From NCBI GenBank assembly GCA_903908015.1, contig CAIVQI010000194.1:1-10963 (forward strand): a DNA stretch of 10,963 nt, given 5' to 3'. Shown here piece by piece: positions 1 to 7,028 of this stretch. The notes under the pieces were generated by a model. It did not search any database. It had not been told where the DNA came from and was given only the letters and a program-made list of their open reading frames with translations. Source of the stretch: an uncultured Bacteroidota bacterium (lineage in GTDB: Bacteria > Bacteroidota > Bacteroidia > UBA7662). Within the stretch, counting starts at the first letter, position 1. Each line of letters opens with the position of its first letter. The position numbers and the translations under genes were made by a program.

Positions 1-1
1 A

Positions 2-220
2 CCAGAGCAGCCAAATAAACCAGACCAACTTAAATTGATGGTGGGTGGGGGAGTTAGACGGGATAATATCAGCACACTTTTTGGACAATTTGGGGACATG
101 GTCGATTACCATTCCGCAGCAGTGGTCGCAGGATTGGGTCGACATCCATCAACCGATCCCAACCCCGATCCCAACCCCGATCCGAGTGACATTGAGTTTA
201 TGCTTCGTTATTTATTATAA
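2..220 (+). CDS. cutC: CutC-family protein, C-terminal fragment (5' end outside window)
   Basis: This frame is open from the first bases of the window to the TAA at 218-220, so about 72 residues of a gene entering from the left are visible. The segment LKLMVGGGVRRDNI, followed about 15 residues later by DYHSAAVV, matches the last strands of the CutC TIM barrel (E. coli CutC has an equivalent I-M-A-G-x-G-V-R-x-x-N block followed by E-V-H-S-S-A). CutC is named for copper homeostasis, but its biochemical role is not settled. After the barrel comes a DPNP repeat tail and a short end, SDIEFMLRYLL, which resembles the last helix of the family. The gene stops 29 nt before the ATG chosen for the mannosidase gene on the same strand, so the two are probably co-transcribed. 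The family call rests on this short fragment and would be settled by the missing N-terminus. An internal ATG at 35 exists but lies within the conserved block and is not a credible start. Confidence 0.68.
   Translation, partial: PEQPNKPDQLKLMVGGGVRRDNISTLFGQFGDMVDYHSAAVVAGLGRHPSTDPNPDPNPDPSDIEFMLRYLL
155..183 (+). repeat. 12-bp in-frame tandem repeat (DPNP)n
   Basis: The unit gatcccaacccc occurs twice in full, at 155-166 and 167-178, and is followed by a partial copy, gatcc, at 179-183. A degenerate half copy, aacc, precedes it. In the cutC-like frame each unit encodes Asp-Pro-Asn-Pro, so copy-number changes keep the frame. It lies between the end of the barrel and the terminal helix of the protein, where a flexible insertion should be tolerated. 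Confidence 0.85.
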
Positions 221-249
221 CACTTTTAAATATTTTGAGTTTATTTCGT

Positions 250-3057
250 ATGTTCACCTGCATGTTCACCAACAAGTCCTGGCTCATCAGCCTCATAGGA
301 TTCAGTGTGCTGTTGATGAATCCCGATCGGCTGAAGTCGCAGTCGACCACCAACACCAACTTGTCTGTGCCCCACCCTCCAGACTTGTCGGCCTACGCCT
401 GGAGCATCCGAAGCGAAACAGGCATAGAATTAAACGGAATAAAAGCCCCATTTACCCTCTACGACGCCCTATGGCGGATGGGAAAAATGACACATCCCTA
501 CAGCAGGGAAGCCTCAGATAGTGTGCAGTGGGTGGAACAACAAATGTGGGTATGTCGACTCGATTTTGAGGTCGACTCGGCACAAGCGGCCCGCGCCGAT
601 GGCCGAATCGTATTCGAAGAAATCATGACCCACGCCCGGGTGTACCTCAACAGCAAGCAGCTTGGGGTGACCAAAAACGTGTTTCATCCGCACAGTTTTG
701 AGGTGGGAGGACAATTAACCCCTGGCGTCAACCGCCTTGAAGTGGAACTACTGCCCATCCAGAGGCTCAATGATTCCCTTTCTGCCGGGCACCTGCCACT
801 ACCGGAAGGACACCGAACCTTTGTTCGGCAAGCGGCCTACACCTTCGGTTGGGATTGGGGCCCGCGTCTCGCTGCCGGCGGTATCACCGGAACCGTGCGC
901 ATGGAATGGACAAAAGCCCCTGTCATCAGCCTGCTCAACCACCGGGTGCTGCATGCCGACACCAATTCAGCCGAGCTTGAGGCCGAAGTTCGGTTTCGGG
1001 GTGCTCCAGCAGGCAGCCGCATCCGTTTGCAACTCACAGGCCGTGATTGCCGGCTCGAACAGTCCCAACCCATGATTGGCCGGGCCGATACTGTGTTTCG
1101 CACCCGCTTTATCATCCCCAATCCCCATTTATGGTGGACACATGATGTGGGGGAACCGCATCTCTACCGACTCACAGCAACCCTCTACCTACCCGATGAG
1201 CCGGAAAACGATCCTTACCTCGATCCGACCATTGAAAGACGGCATCAGAATGTGGGCCTGCGCACGGTGGAACTCATGCAGTCGCGCGATGATAGCGGCA
1301 GCAGCTTCCTGATCCGACTGAATGGCCATCCCCTGTTCGTGCGCGGTGCCAATCTGGTTCCGGGTGGATACCTGCTTGATACCCGAATGAGCGACCCCGT
1401 TTGGGGTCGTCAACCCGAAACAGCCCCACTCCAATGGGCCCGTTCAGCGCACCTTAATATGCTCAGGATTTGGGGGGGCGGCACCTATCCAAGTACTGCT
1501 TTCTACCACTGCGCCGACAGCCTAGGCATTCTCCTGTGGCAGGATGCCACGTTTGCGTGTGCCATGTACCCCACCGATAGCCTGTTCAGGATGGAAGTGG
1601 AACAGGAACTGCGCCACCAAATCAGCCGATTGAGGAGTCACCCCAGCCTTGCCCTTTGGTGCGGCAACAACGAGAATGTTGAGGGATGGCACAATTGGGG
1701 CTGGCAAAAGAGTCTGAAATACACAAAAGAAGACAGCGCACGTGTGTGGAAAGGGTATGAACAGTTGTTTATGGAAGACATCCCCCGTCTTCTGGAAGAA
1801 CTTGATCCCGGAAGGCCTTACACCCACAGTTCACCCCTGACCGGGTGGGGACGCGCCACAGCATACCGACAAGGGGACGTGCATTATTGGGGGGTTTGGT
1901 GGGGCCTCGACTCATTAGAACAATACACACGCAAGGTTGGTCGCTTTGTGTCGGAGTATGGCATGCAGGGCTTCCCCCACGTGGCCACGCTCCAACAATT
2001 TGCCGGGGATGATGAGGCCGATCTGTTTCATGAAACGCCTGCCATGAAACATCACCAGAGGCACCCCACCGGGTCGGCGACGATCAACACTTATTTGGGG
2101 CGCGACTATCCGCCGGCCTCCAATCCGCGGCATTATGCCTATCTGACCCAATTGTTGCAGCAAAGGGCGCTGGAAGCGGCTATTCAAGCCCATCGAACAG
2201 CCAAGCCCTACTGCATGGGCACCCTTTTTTGGCAGTGGAACGACGCATGGCCGGGCATCAGCTGGAGCGCTGTCGATTATTTTGGTCGACCTAAGGCCCT
2301 TTACCACCGACTGAAGTTACACTACAACCCGATTTGGGTTGGTATCGACACGGCTAAGGCTTATGGGCGTCAGGAAGATGGGCATCAGGAAGATGGGCGT
2401 CAGGAAGATGGGCGTCAGGAAGATGGGCGTCAGGAAGATGGGCATCAAGCGAATGGGCGTCAAGCGAATGGGCGTCAAGCGAATGGGCGTCAGGTATCTG
2501 GGCACCACCCGACATCATCAGGGCGACCACATCTGGTTGCGGTGAACGATACCCGCCGAACGGTGGAGGTTGATGTGACCCTTCATCTTTGGCATTCTGA
2601 GGGCGAGCAAGCGCTCCGCAGCTCCCGAAAGAAAATCAGTATTTCCCCAAATGCATCCTACGCCGACCCTTGGCCGCGCTCTGTGTTGGCCGACAAACGC
2701 CTGAGGAAACCTGGTTATTTTTTGGTGGTGGAATGGCGCCCTGATGGTGCTCGGCCCAACAGCCAGTGGTGGGTACCGCATCGGCCGCTTCAACAAACCT
2801 GGGCAGACCCCCAGCTGCAGGTGCGCGCCTTGGGCATGGGCCTCCTCGAGGTTCGAAGTCGGCGCCCAGCGCGATTCGTACACCTCCAAATGAACAGCCG
2901 GACCGACGACGACTTCTTCGATTTGTTGCCCGGACAAACAAAAATCGTGAATTTTATACCCCATCATGCTGAAACATATCCTCCGAGGGTGCAACCCATT
3001 ACTTTTTACGATTTATTGGGCACTGCTCCCGACCGAAGTCGGGGCCCAGAGCATTAG
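250..3057 (+). CDS. Exported GH2 beta-mannosidase
   Basis: The gene encodes about 935 residues of a glycoside hydrolase family 2 enzyme of the beta-mannosidase type, which releases beta-linked mannose from non-reducing ends. Numbering is from ATG 250. A signal peptide (Lys-Ser-Trp, then LISLIGFSVLLM) points to periplasmic export. The N-terminal sugar-binding domain ends near FGWDWGP (199-205), a beta-mannosidase hallmark. The barrel carries NMLRIWGGG (from 403), the acid/base in WCGNNE (Glu475), the nucleophile in SEYGMQ (Glu569) and FWQWND (660-665). A C-terminal beta-domain follows. Residues 706-750 are an unusual 5-residue tandem repeat inserted at the start of that domain. Starts at TTG 235, ATG 250 and ATG 262 are all possible. 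ATG 250 or 262 gives the better signal peptide, and no Shine-Dalgarno decides between them. The last 92 nt overlap the GH92 gene. The length is slightly above the family norm because of the repeat. Family assignment is firm; substrate specificity is inferred. Confidence 0.93.
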   Translation: MFTCMFTNKSWLISLIGFSVLLMNPDRLKSQSTTNTNLSVPHPPDLSAYAWSIRSETGIELNGIKAPFTLYDALWRMGKMTHPYSREASDSVQWVEQQMWVCRLDFEVDSAQAARADGRIVFEEIMTHARVYLNSKQLGVTKNVFHPHSFEVGGQLTPGVNRLEVELLPIQRLNDSLSAGHLPLPEGHRTFVRQAAYTFGWDWGPRLAAGGITGTVRMEWTKAPVISLLNHRVLHADTNSAELEAEVRFRGAPAGSRIRLQLTGRDCRLEQSQPMIGRADTVFRTRFIIPNPHLWWTHDVGEPHLYRLTATLYLPDEPENDPYLDPTIERRHQNVGLRTVELMQSRDDSGSSFLIRLNGHPLFVRGANLVPGGYLLDTRMSDPVWGRQPETAPLQWARSAHLNMLRIWGGGTYPSTAFYHCADSLGILLWQDATFACAMYPTDSLFRMEVEQELRHQISRLRSHPSLALWCGNNENVEGWHNWGWQKSLKYTKEDSARVWKGYEQLFMEDIPRLLEELDPGRPYTHSSPLTGWGRATAYRQGDVHYWGVWWGLDSLEQYTRKVGRFVSEYGMQGFPHVATLQQFAGDDEADLFHETPAMKHHQRHPTGSATINTYLGRDYPPASNPRHYAYLTQLLQQRALEAAIQAHRTAKPYCMGTLFWQWNDAWPGISWSAVDYFGRPKALYHRLKLHYNPIWVGIDTAKAYGRQEDGHQEDGRQEDGRQEDGRQEDGHQANGRQANGRQANGRQVSGHHPTSSGRPHLVAVNDTRRTVEVDVTLHLWHSEGEQALRSSRKKISISPNASYADPWPRSVLADKRLRKPGYFLVVEWRPDGARPNSQWWVPHRPLQQTWADPQLQVRALGMGLLEVRSRRPARFVHLQMNSRTDDDFFDLLPGQTKIVNFIPHHAETYPPRVQPITFYDLLGTAPDRSRGPEH
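2365..2499 (+). repeat. 15-bp minisatellite inside the GH2 gene (9 units)
   Basis: Nine consecutive 15-bp units, typified by gggcgtcaggaagat, run from 2365 to 2499, and a degenerate tenth begins at 2500. The encoded units are GRQED, GHQED, three GRQED, GHQAN, two GRQAN and GRQVS, then GHHPT. Two sub-families (QED, then QAN) are grouped in blocks, which suggests stepwise local duplication. The period is a multiple of three and no unit contains a stop in any frame, so the array is open in several frames on both strands. It sits between the catalytic barrel and the strand HLVAVNDTRR of the C-terminal beta-domain. Confidence 0.95.
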
Positions 3058-6004
3058 CCCCAGAACTGATCTTCCTCCTGGGGAAGAATCGCCCCGATTG
3101 GCTGGGCATCCACTCGGACAAGGACAGGATCCGGTTGTTTTTGTGAATCCGTTTGTGGGCACGGGCGGCCATGGCCACACATTTCCCGGGGCCACGCTCC
3201 CCTTTGGGATGGTACAACTGTCGCCCGATACCCGAATCGATGGGAGTTGGGATGGATGCAGCGGCTATCACCATTCAGACAGTCTGATCTATGGATTTAG
3301 TCACACCCACCTCAGCGGAACGGGTGTGAGTGACTACGGCGATATGCACTTCCTTCCATTAACCCAAAATCCCGCCGCTCATGCGGGCCCCATAGGAATT
3401 GCTTTCCGTCATGAAAAAGAGAGTGCCGAGGCGGGCTATTATCAGGTGAACATGGAAAATGGGATTCGGGTTGAACTCACTTCCACCCTGCGTACGGGTA
3501 TGCAACGCATCCAATTCCCTGATCGCGCAAGGGAGCAACTCCTGCTTCTCGACCTCAACCACCGAGACCCCGTAGTGGAAGGCATAATAGAAACCGAGGG
3601 GAACCGACATCTACGCATCGCACGCCTGAGCAAAGCCTGGGCCCAACTACAGCATTGCTACGCCAGGGTGGCCTTTTCAGCCCCTTTTATCGTGGATGCC
3701 TCATCCACACCCAATCGTATGCTGCTCCGATTTCAACTCAAGCCCAATGAACCCCTCATCATTCAAACCGGCATCTCCCTCACCGACACTGCTGGTGCCA
3801 GGAGAAACCTGGAAGCGGAATGGGCCGATTTTCAATTCGATAAAACGCGCAGATTGGCCTACAAAGCGTGGAATGATGAATTAAGCAAAATCATCATCGA
3901 GAATTTTTCTGACAGCCAAATCCGGGTTTTCTATACCGCGCTGTACCATGTGATGATCCACCCCAACACGGCCTCAGATGTGGACGGGCGCTATCGCGGA
4001 CACGACAACCAGATCCACCACAGCGAATCGACCCAATACACCGTCTTTTCGCTGTGGGACACCTTCCGTGCAGCGCATCCCCTCTACGCGCTGATTGATC
4101 GAAGGCGCACCACGGACTTCATTCGCAGTTTCCTCAACATTTACCGACAGGGCGGCCGCCTTCCGGTGTGGGAACTGGCCAGCAACGAGACCGATTGTAT
4201 GATTGGCTATCATTCGGTGAGCGTGATAGCAGACGCCATGGCCCGCGGAATTGGGGGGTTCGACAGTGCTTTGGCATTAGAGGCCATGTGTCACAGTGCT
4301 CGATTGAGTCACCTTGGTTTGGAGGCCTACCAAAGCCGAAGGCAAATCACGGCCGACGACGAGCACGAGAGCGTTTCGAAGCAATTGGAGTATGCCTACG
4401 ACGACTGGTGCATCGCCCAAGTGGCCACAAAACTCGGCGATTCCGCTGTCGCACGGGAGTTCGGCCAACGCGCCCAATACTGGAAAAACCTTTTCGATCC
4501 CCAGACCGGTTTTATGCGTCCGAAGAAAAACGGGGGATGGATAGCGCCTTTCGACCCCCGTGAGGTCAACAACCACTTCACAGAGGGCAACTCATGGCAA
4601 TACTCATTTTTTGTGCCGCACGACATGCCCGGTCTCGTGGAGGCCCATGGTGGCACAAAGTCCTTTGAGGCCCAATTGGATCGCTTATTCACCACTGATT
4701 CGCGCACCACCGGACGAGAACAGGCCGACATCACCGGGCTCATCGGGCAATATGCCCATGGCAATGAACCGAGTCACCATATGGCCTTCCTATACCACAT
4801 CACCGGTCGTTCCGACAAATCGCAACAACGAATACATCAGATTCTGAGTGATTTCTACAGGAATACGCCCGATGGATTAATTGGTAATGAGGATTGTGGA
4901 CAAATGAGCGCCTGGTACGTATTGGCTAGTTTGGGCTTATATCCTGTGGCCCCGGGGGCACCGGAATGGCTGGTGGCGGCACCCATACACAAGCAGGCAC
5001 GCATCTTTCTGGAAAATGGCCGCATCATCGAATTGCGGACCAAAGGTGAGGGCATTTACCCGGCGAGTCTACACCGAAATGGGGTGAAACAGGAACGACT
5101 ACCCATAATCTTACATGAGGAGTTGGGTGGACTTCAGCTGCATTTTCGGTTGGATACCAGCGCAAGCCAGTGCTTGCCCCCCGCGGCATGGCCCATGTAT
5201 CCAGTTGAATCGCCCATTATGGTGAACCCCATCATCGAAACGCCTGCCAGCGTATTCGACAGCACGATGCTTGTACGCATGTATCATCCCGATTTCAGGA
5301 GCATAACCCATAAAGGCCTACCCCAAACTGAGTCAACCGTTAAGCTGTATTATACTACCGACGGAAGCGATCCCATACCCGGACAATCCAGTGAAATCAA
5401 GCAGTCTTTACCCATTACCCTGCGTGAAACCACCCACCTGAAGGCCTTGGCCACCGATGCCAGCATGAAAGTACTGAGCGGCGTGGTGGAGGCGCGCATC
5501 CACAAACGCCCCAATCGATGGCAGGTGCGTAACATCCATGAGCCCAACCGCATGTATACCGCCGGAGGACCTGCTGCCTTGGTAGACGGACTAAGGGGAT
5601 CGGTGAATTGGCGTAAGGGCGACTGGCAGGGCATACAGGGCCACGACTTTGTGTCCGTAGTAGACCTTGGCCAAAAGACCAATTTGAGTACCGTGTCGGC
5701 CGGCTTCCTCCAAGACACCCGCTCTTGGATCCTGCTGCCCTCTGAGGTGCGCTTTTTGGGTTCCAACAACGGCAGAAGTTTTCGGCTGCTGGGCCAATTC
5801 ACCCACCAGGAAGCCGACAATCGCATGGATGTCTTTATAAAAGAATTTGGTGGCCAACTCGCACGAAGCGGGCGATACCGCTACATCAAAGTGGAGGCCC
5901 GGCAATATGGAAATCTTCCCTCATGGCACCCTGGCGCGGGTTATCCCACCTTTATTTTTGTTGATGAGCTTCAGGTGAATACGCCAATCAAGCCCGAAAA
6001 CTAA
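2966..6004 (+). CDS. Exported GH92 alpha-mannosidase with CHB_HEX_C-like and F5/8C domains
   Basis: This 1012-residue protein is a glycoside hydrolase family 92 exo-alpha-mannosidase, a calcium-dependent inverting family that acts mostly on alpha-1,2- and other alpha-mannosides of N-glycans and yeast mannan. A signal peptide covers residues 1-27 (LLFTIYWALL core, cut near VGA-Q). The GH92 N-domain begins at VNPFVGTGGHGHTFPGATLP (60-79). The catalytic domain shows GGRLPVWELASNETD, the general acid segment EGNSWQY (Glu540) and NEDCGQMSAWY (Asp643 region), which carries the family's proposed catalytic base. After about residue 755 comes a chitobiase C-terminal/Fn3-like module (YYTTDGSDPIPG), then from about 854 an F5/8 type C (CBM32-like) module (LVDGLRGS...WQGI...VVDLG) that probably binds sugar. 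The family is usually about 750 residues, so the extra length is these two modules. ATG 2966 lies inside the GH2 gene in another frame and is chosen because the complete signal peptide starts there. No T9SS signal is seen, so the enzyme is probably periplasmic. Confidence 0.95.
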   Translation: MLKHILRGCNPLLFTIYWALLPTEVGAQSISPRTDLPPGEESPRLAGHPLGQGQDPVVFVNPFVGTGGHGHTFPGATLPFGMVQLSPDTRIDGSWDGCSGYHHSDSLIYGFSHTHLSGTGVSDYGDMHFLPLTQNPAAHAGPIGIAFRHEKESAEAGYYQVNMENGIRVELTSTLRTGMQRIQFPDRAREQLLLLDLNHRDPVVEGIIETEGNRHLRIARLSKAWAQLQHCYARVAFSAPFIVDASSTPNRMLLRFQLKPNEPLIIQTGISLTDTAGARRNLEAEWADFQFDKTRRLAYKAWNDELSKIIIENFSDSQIRVFYTALYHVMIHPNTASDVDGRYRGHDNQIHHSESTQYTVFSLWDTFRAAHPLYALIDRRRTTDFIRSFLNIYRQGGRLPVWELASNETDCMIGYHSVSVIADAMARGIGGFDSALALEAMCHSARLSHLGLEAYQSRRQITADDEHESVSKQLEYAYDDWCIAQVATKLGDSAVAREFGQRAQYWKNLFDPQTGFMRPKKNGGWIAPFDPREVNNHFTEGNSWQYSFFVPHDMPGLVEAHGGTKSFEAQLDRLFTTDSRTTGREQADITGLIGQYAHGNEPSHHMAFLYHITGRSDKSQQRIHQILSDFYRNTPDGLIGNEDCGQMSAWYVLASLGLYPVAPGAPEWLVAAPIHKQARIFLENGRIIELRTKGEGIYPASLHRNGVKQERLPIILHEELGGLQLHFRLDTSASQCLPPAAWPMYPVESPIMVNPIIETPASVFDSTMLVRMYHPDFRSITHKGLPQTESTVKLYYTTDGSDPIPGQSSEIKQSLPITLRETTHLKALATDASMKVLSGVVEARIHKRPNRWQVRNIHEPNRMYTAGGPAALVDGLRGSVNWRKGDWQGIQGHDFVSVVDLGQKTNLSTVSAGFLQDTRSWILLPSEVRFLGSNNGRSFRLLGQFTHQEADNRMDVFIKEFGGQLARSGRYRYIKVEARQYGNLPSWHPGAGYPTFIFVDELQVNTPIKPEN

Positions 6005-6023
6005 AATTGCGGTACAACCGGGC

Positions 6024-7028
6024 CTACATCAGGCATCGTCCAACCGCCTGATCCACGATTTGTGCCGTATGATCGGGGTAGGCCAAGGGCTTGAGGGGTC
6101 GCTCACGGAGCCATATCCGCAGTTGGTGTGAAAAATTCTCCTCCACCCGGCGCAGGACACGAACCCCGATGCGTTCGAGGGCTGCTGCATTGCACAACTG
6201 CTCGTATTGATTGTACATAGGAATGACAAGCAGTCGCTTGCCCAGAAACAATGCCTCGGCGGGCGCTTCAAAGCCGCCACCTGTTACCAAGCCCACACAG
6301 CCAGCAAGCGATTCGGTATAATCGAGCTCGTTGATGGGCCTAACCCAAACGTTATGCATCTGATAGGGCAGAGCGGAATGTTTGCTAAACACATGCCATT
6401 GTAGATCGCGTACCTGCGACAAATGCCAAATCAACCGTTCATCGGCCAAGGCAGGAAGGTAGACGGTGCAGTGGTTTTGCAGTGAAGGCCTCAGCGCTCG
6501 GACGGTCGAGCGAATCACGGGAGTGGTAATGTAATGGTCGTAAGATTCGAAATGTAGTCCAGTATAGTGTGTGCAAGGCGCATAATGCCGCAAAATTTTC
6601 TCAGCCACCGGGGCCCTAATGCCCTTCGGTCTGGGGGAATGGGGCGAAAGCAGCGCGGATTGGTGACTAATCCCATACAGCGTTCGGCCTTTTAACCGCG
6701 CCGCCAAGGCGACTACGGGTTCAAAATCATTGATAATCACTTGGTATTGTTTCAAGGGAATCTGGTAGGCATCATAAACCAGACGGAAAGGTTTGGCTTG
6801 TCGTACCGAAGCCCCAACATCAACCCCACCCTTCTTCCCAAACACAAATCCGAGGCCACTAACCCTATATTTCACCACTAAATCACCCCCAACCTCTACC
6901 TGTGATCCGGAAAGCAATAGGTCCACCGTTCCATGTCGCTCTAGGTGTGGGATTAATTGCCGGGCACGGCTGAGGTGACCATTGCCCGTACCTTGAACGG
7001 CCAGCAGGATACGTAAGGCGGTGCTCAT
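6024..7028 (-). CDS. Glycosyltransferase, GT28/GT1-like (GT-B fold)
   Basis: This 334-residue cytoplasmic protein has the layout of a GT-B glycosyltransferase. A glycine-rich N-terminal loop, GTGNGHLSRA (residues 13-22), follows the first beta strand, and a C-terminal nucleotide-sugar site reads LVTGGGFEAPAEALFLGK (247-264), then IPMYNQYEQLCNAAALERIGV. The last pattern (GG...E.L..G...L..P....QxxNA..L...G) is typical of MurG/UDP-glycosyltransferase-like enzymes. No signal peptide or membrane segment is apparent. The donor and acceptor cannot be told from the sequence. The start ATG (7028-7026) overlaps the stop of the upstream phosphoesterase gene as ATGA, so translation is probably coupled. 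The stop is 19 nt from the convergent GH92 stop. With the LpxH-like neighbour, a role in envelope glycolipid or polysaccharide synthesis is plausible. Confidence 0.83.
   Translation of the reverse strand: MSTALRILLAVQGTGNGHLSRARQLIPHLERHGTVDLLLSGSQVEVGGDLVVKYRVSGLGFVFGKKGGVDVGASVRQAKPFRLVYDAYQIPLKQYQVIINDFEPVVALAARLKGRTLYGISHQSALLSPHSPRPKGIRAPVAEKILRHYAPCTHYTGLHFESYDHYITTPVIRSTVRALRPSLQNHCTVYLPALADERLIWHLSQVRDLQWHVFSKHSALPYQMHNVWVRPINELDYTESLAGCVGLVTGGGFEAPAEALFLGKRLLVIPMYNQYEQLCNAAALERIGVRVLRRVEENFSHQLRIWLRERPLKPLAYPDHTAQIVDQAVGRCLM
6028..6052. terminator. 7-bp inverted repeat between convergent genes, possible terminator
   Basis: ATCAGGC (6028-6034) and GCCTGAT (6046-6052) form a perfect 7-bp stem with an 11-nt loop, 24 nt after the GH92 stop and within the last codons of the minus-strand glycosyltransferase. 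No T-run follows on the + strand. Just outside it on the minus strand a 4-bp stem, CGGT/ACCG, is followed by CAATTTT. The 19-nt gap between the two genes holds nothing else. Termination is a guess from position. Confidence 0.2.

Noticed and set aside
1..18. Short frame ending in TAA at 16-18 that could be the end of an upstream gene
   Set aside because: Another frame is open from base 2 to 220 and carries recognisable CutC sequence, so the six codons ending at 18 are out of frame with the real gene.
220..250. Promoter for the GH2 gene in the TATTTTG stretch at 231-237
   Set aside because: The match to TAnnTTTG is one base short and no -33 TTG lies at the right distance. Transcription from upstream of cutC explains the arrangement better.
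45..521. 158-codon open frame on the + strand at the GH2 start
   Set aside because: It overlaps the cutC end and the GH2 signal peptide region in another phase and its product is rich in His/Pro/Arg without any domain.
2365..2499. CRISPR-like array
   Set aside because: The units are contiguous 15-mers without spacers and encode an in-frame peptide repeat.
2317..2508. Minus-strand frame with repeated LTPIF/LTPIR units and a + frame with MGVRK units
   Set aside because: Both are other-frame readings of the 15-bp minisatellite, which has no stop in several frames.
2365..3057. GH2 and GH92 as one gene split by a frameshift
   Set aside because: Each protein is complete, with its own signal peptide, catalytic residues and expected C-terminal end.
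5350..5826. 158-codon minus-strand frame antisense to the GH92 C-terminal modules
   Set aside because: It is a shadow of a well-supported gene with no start context or motif.
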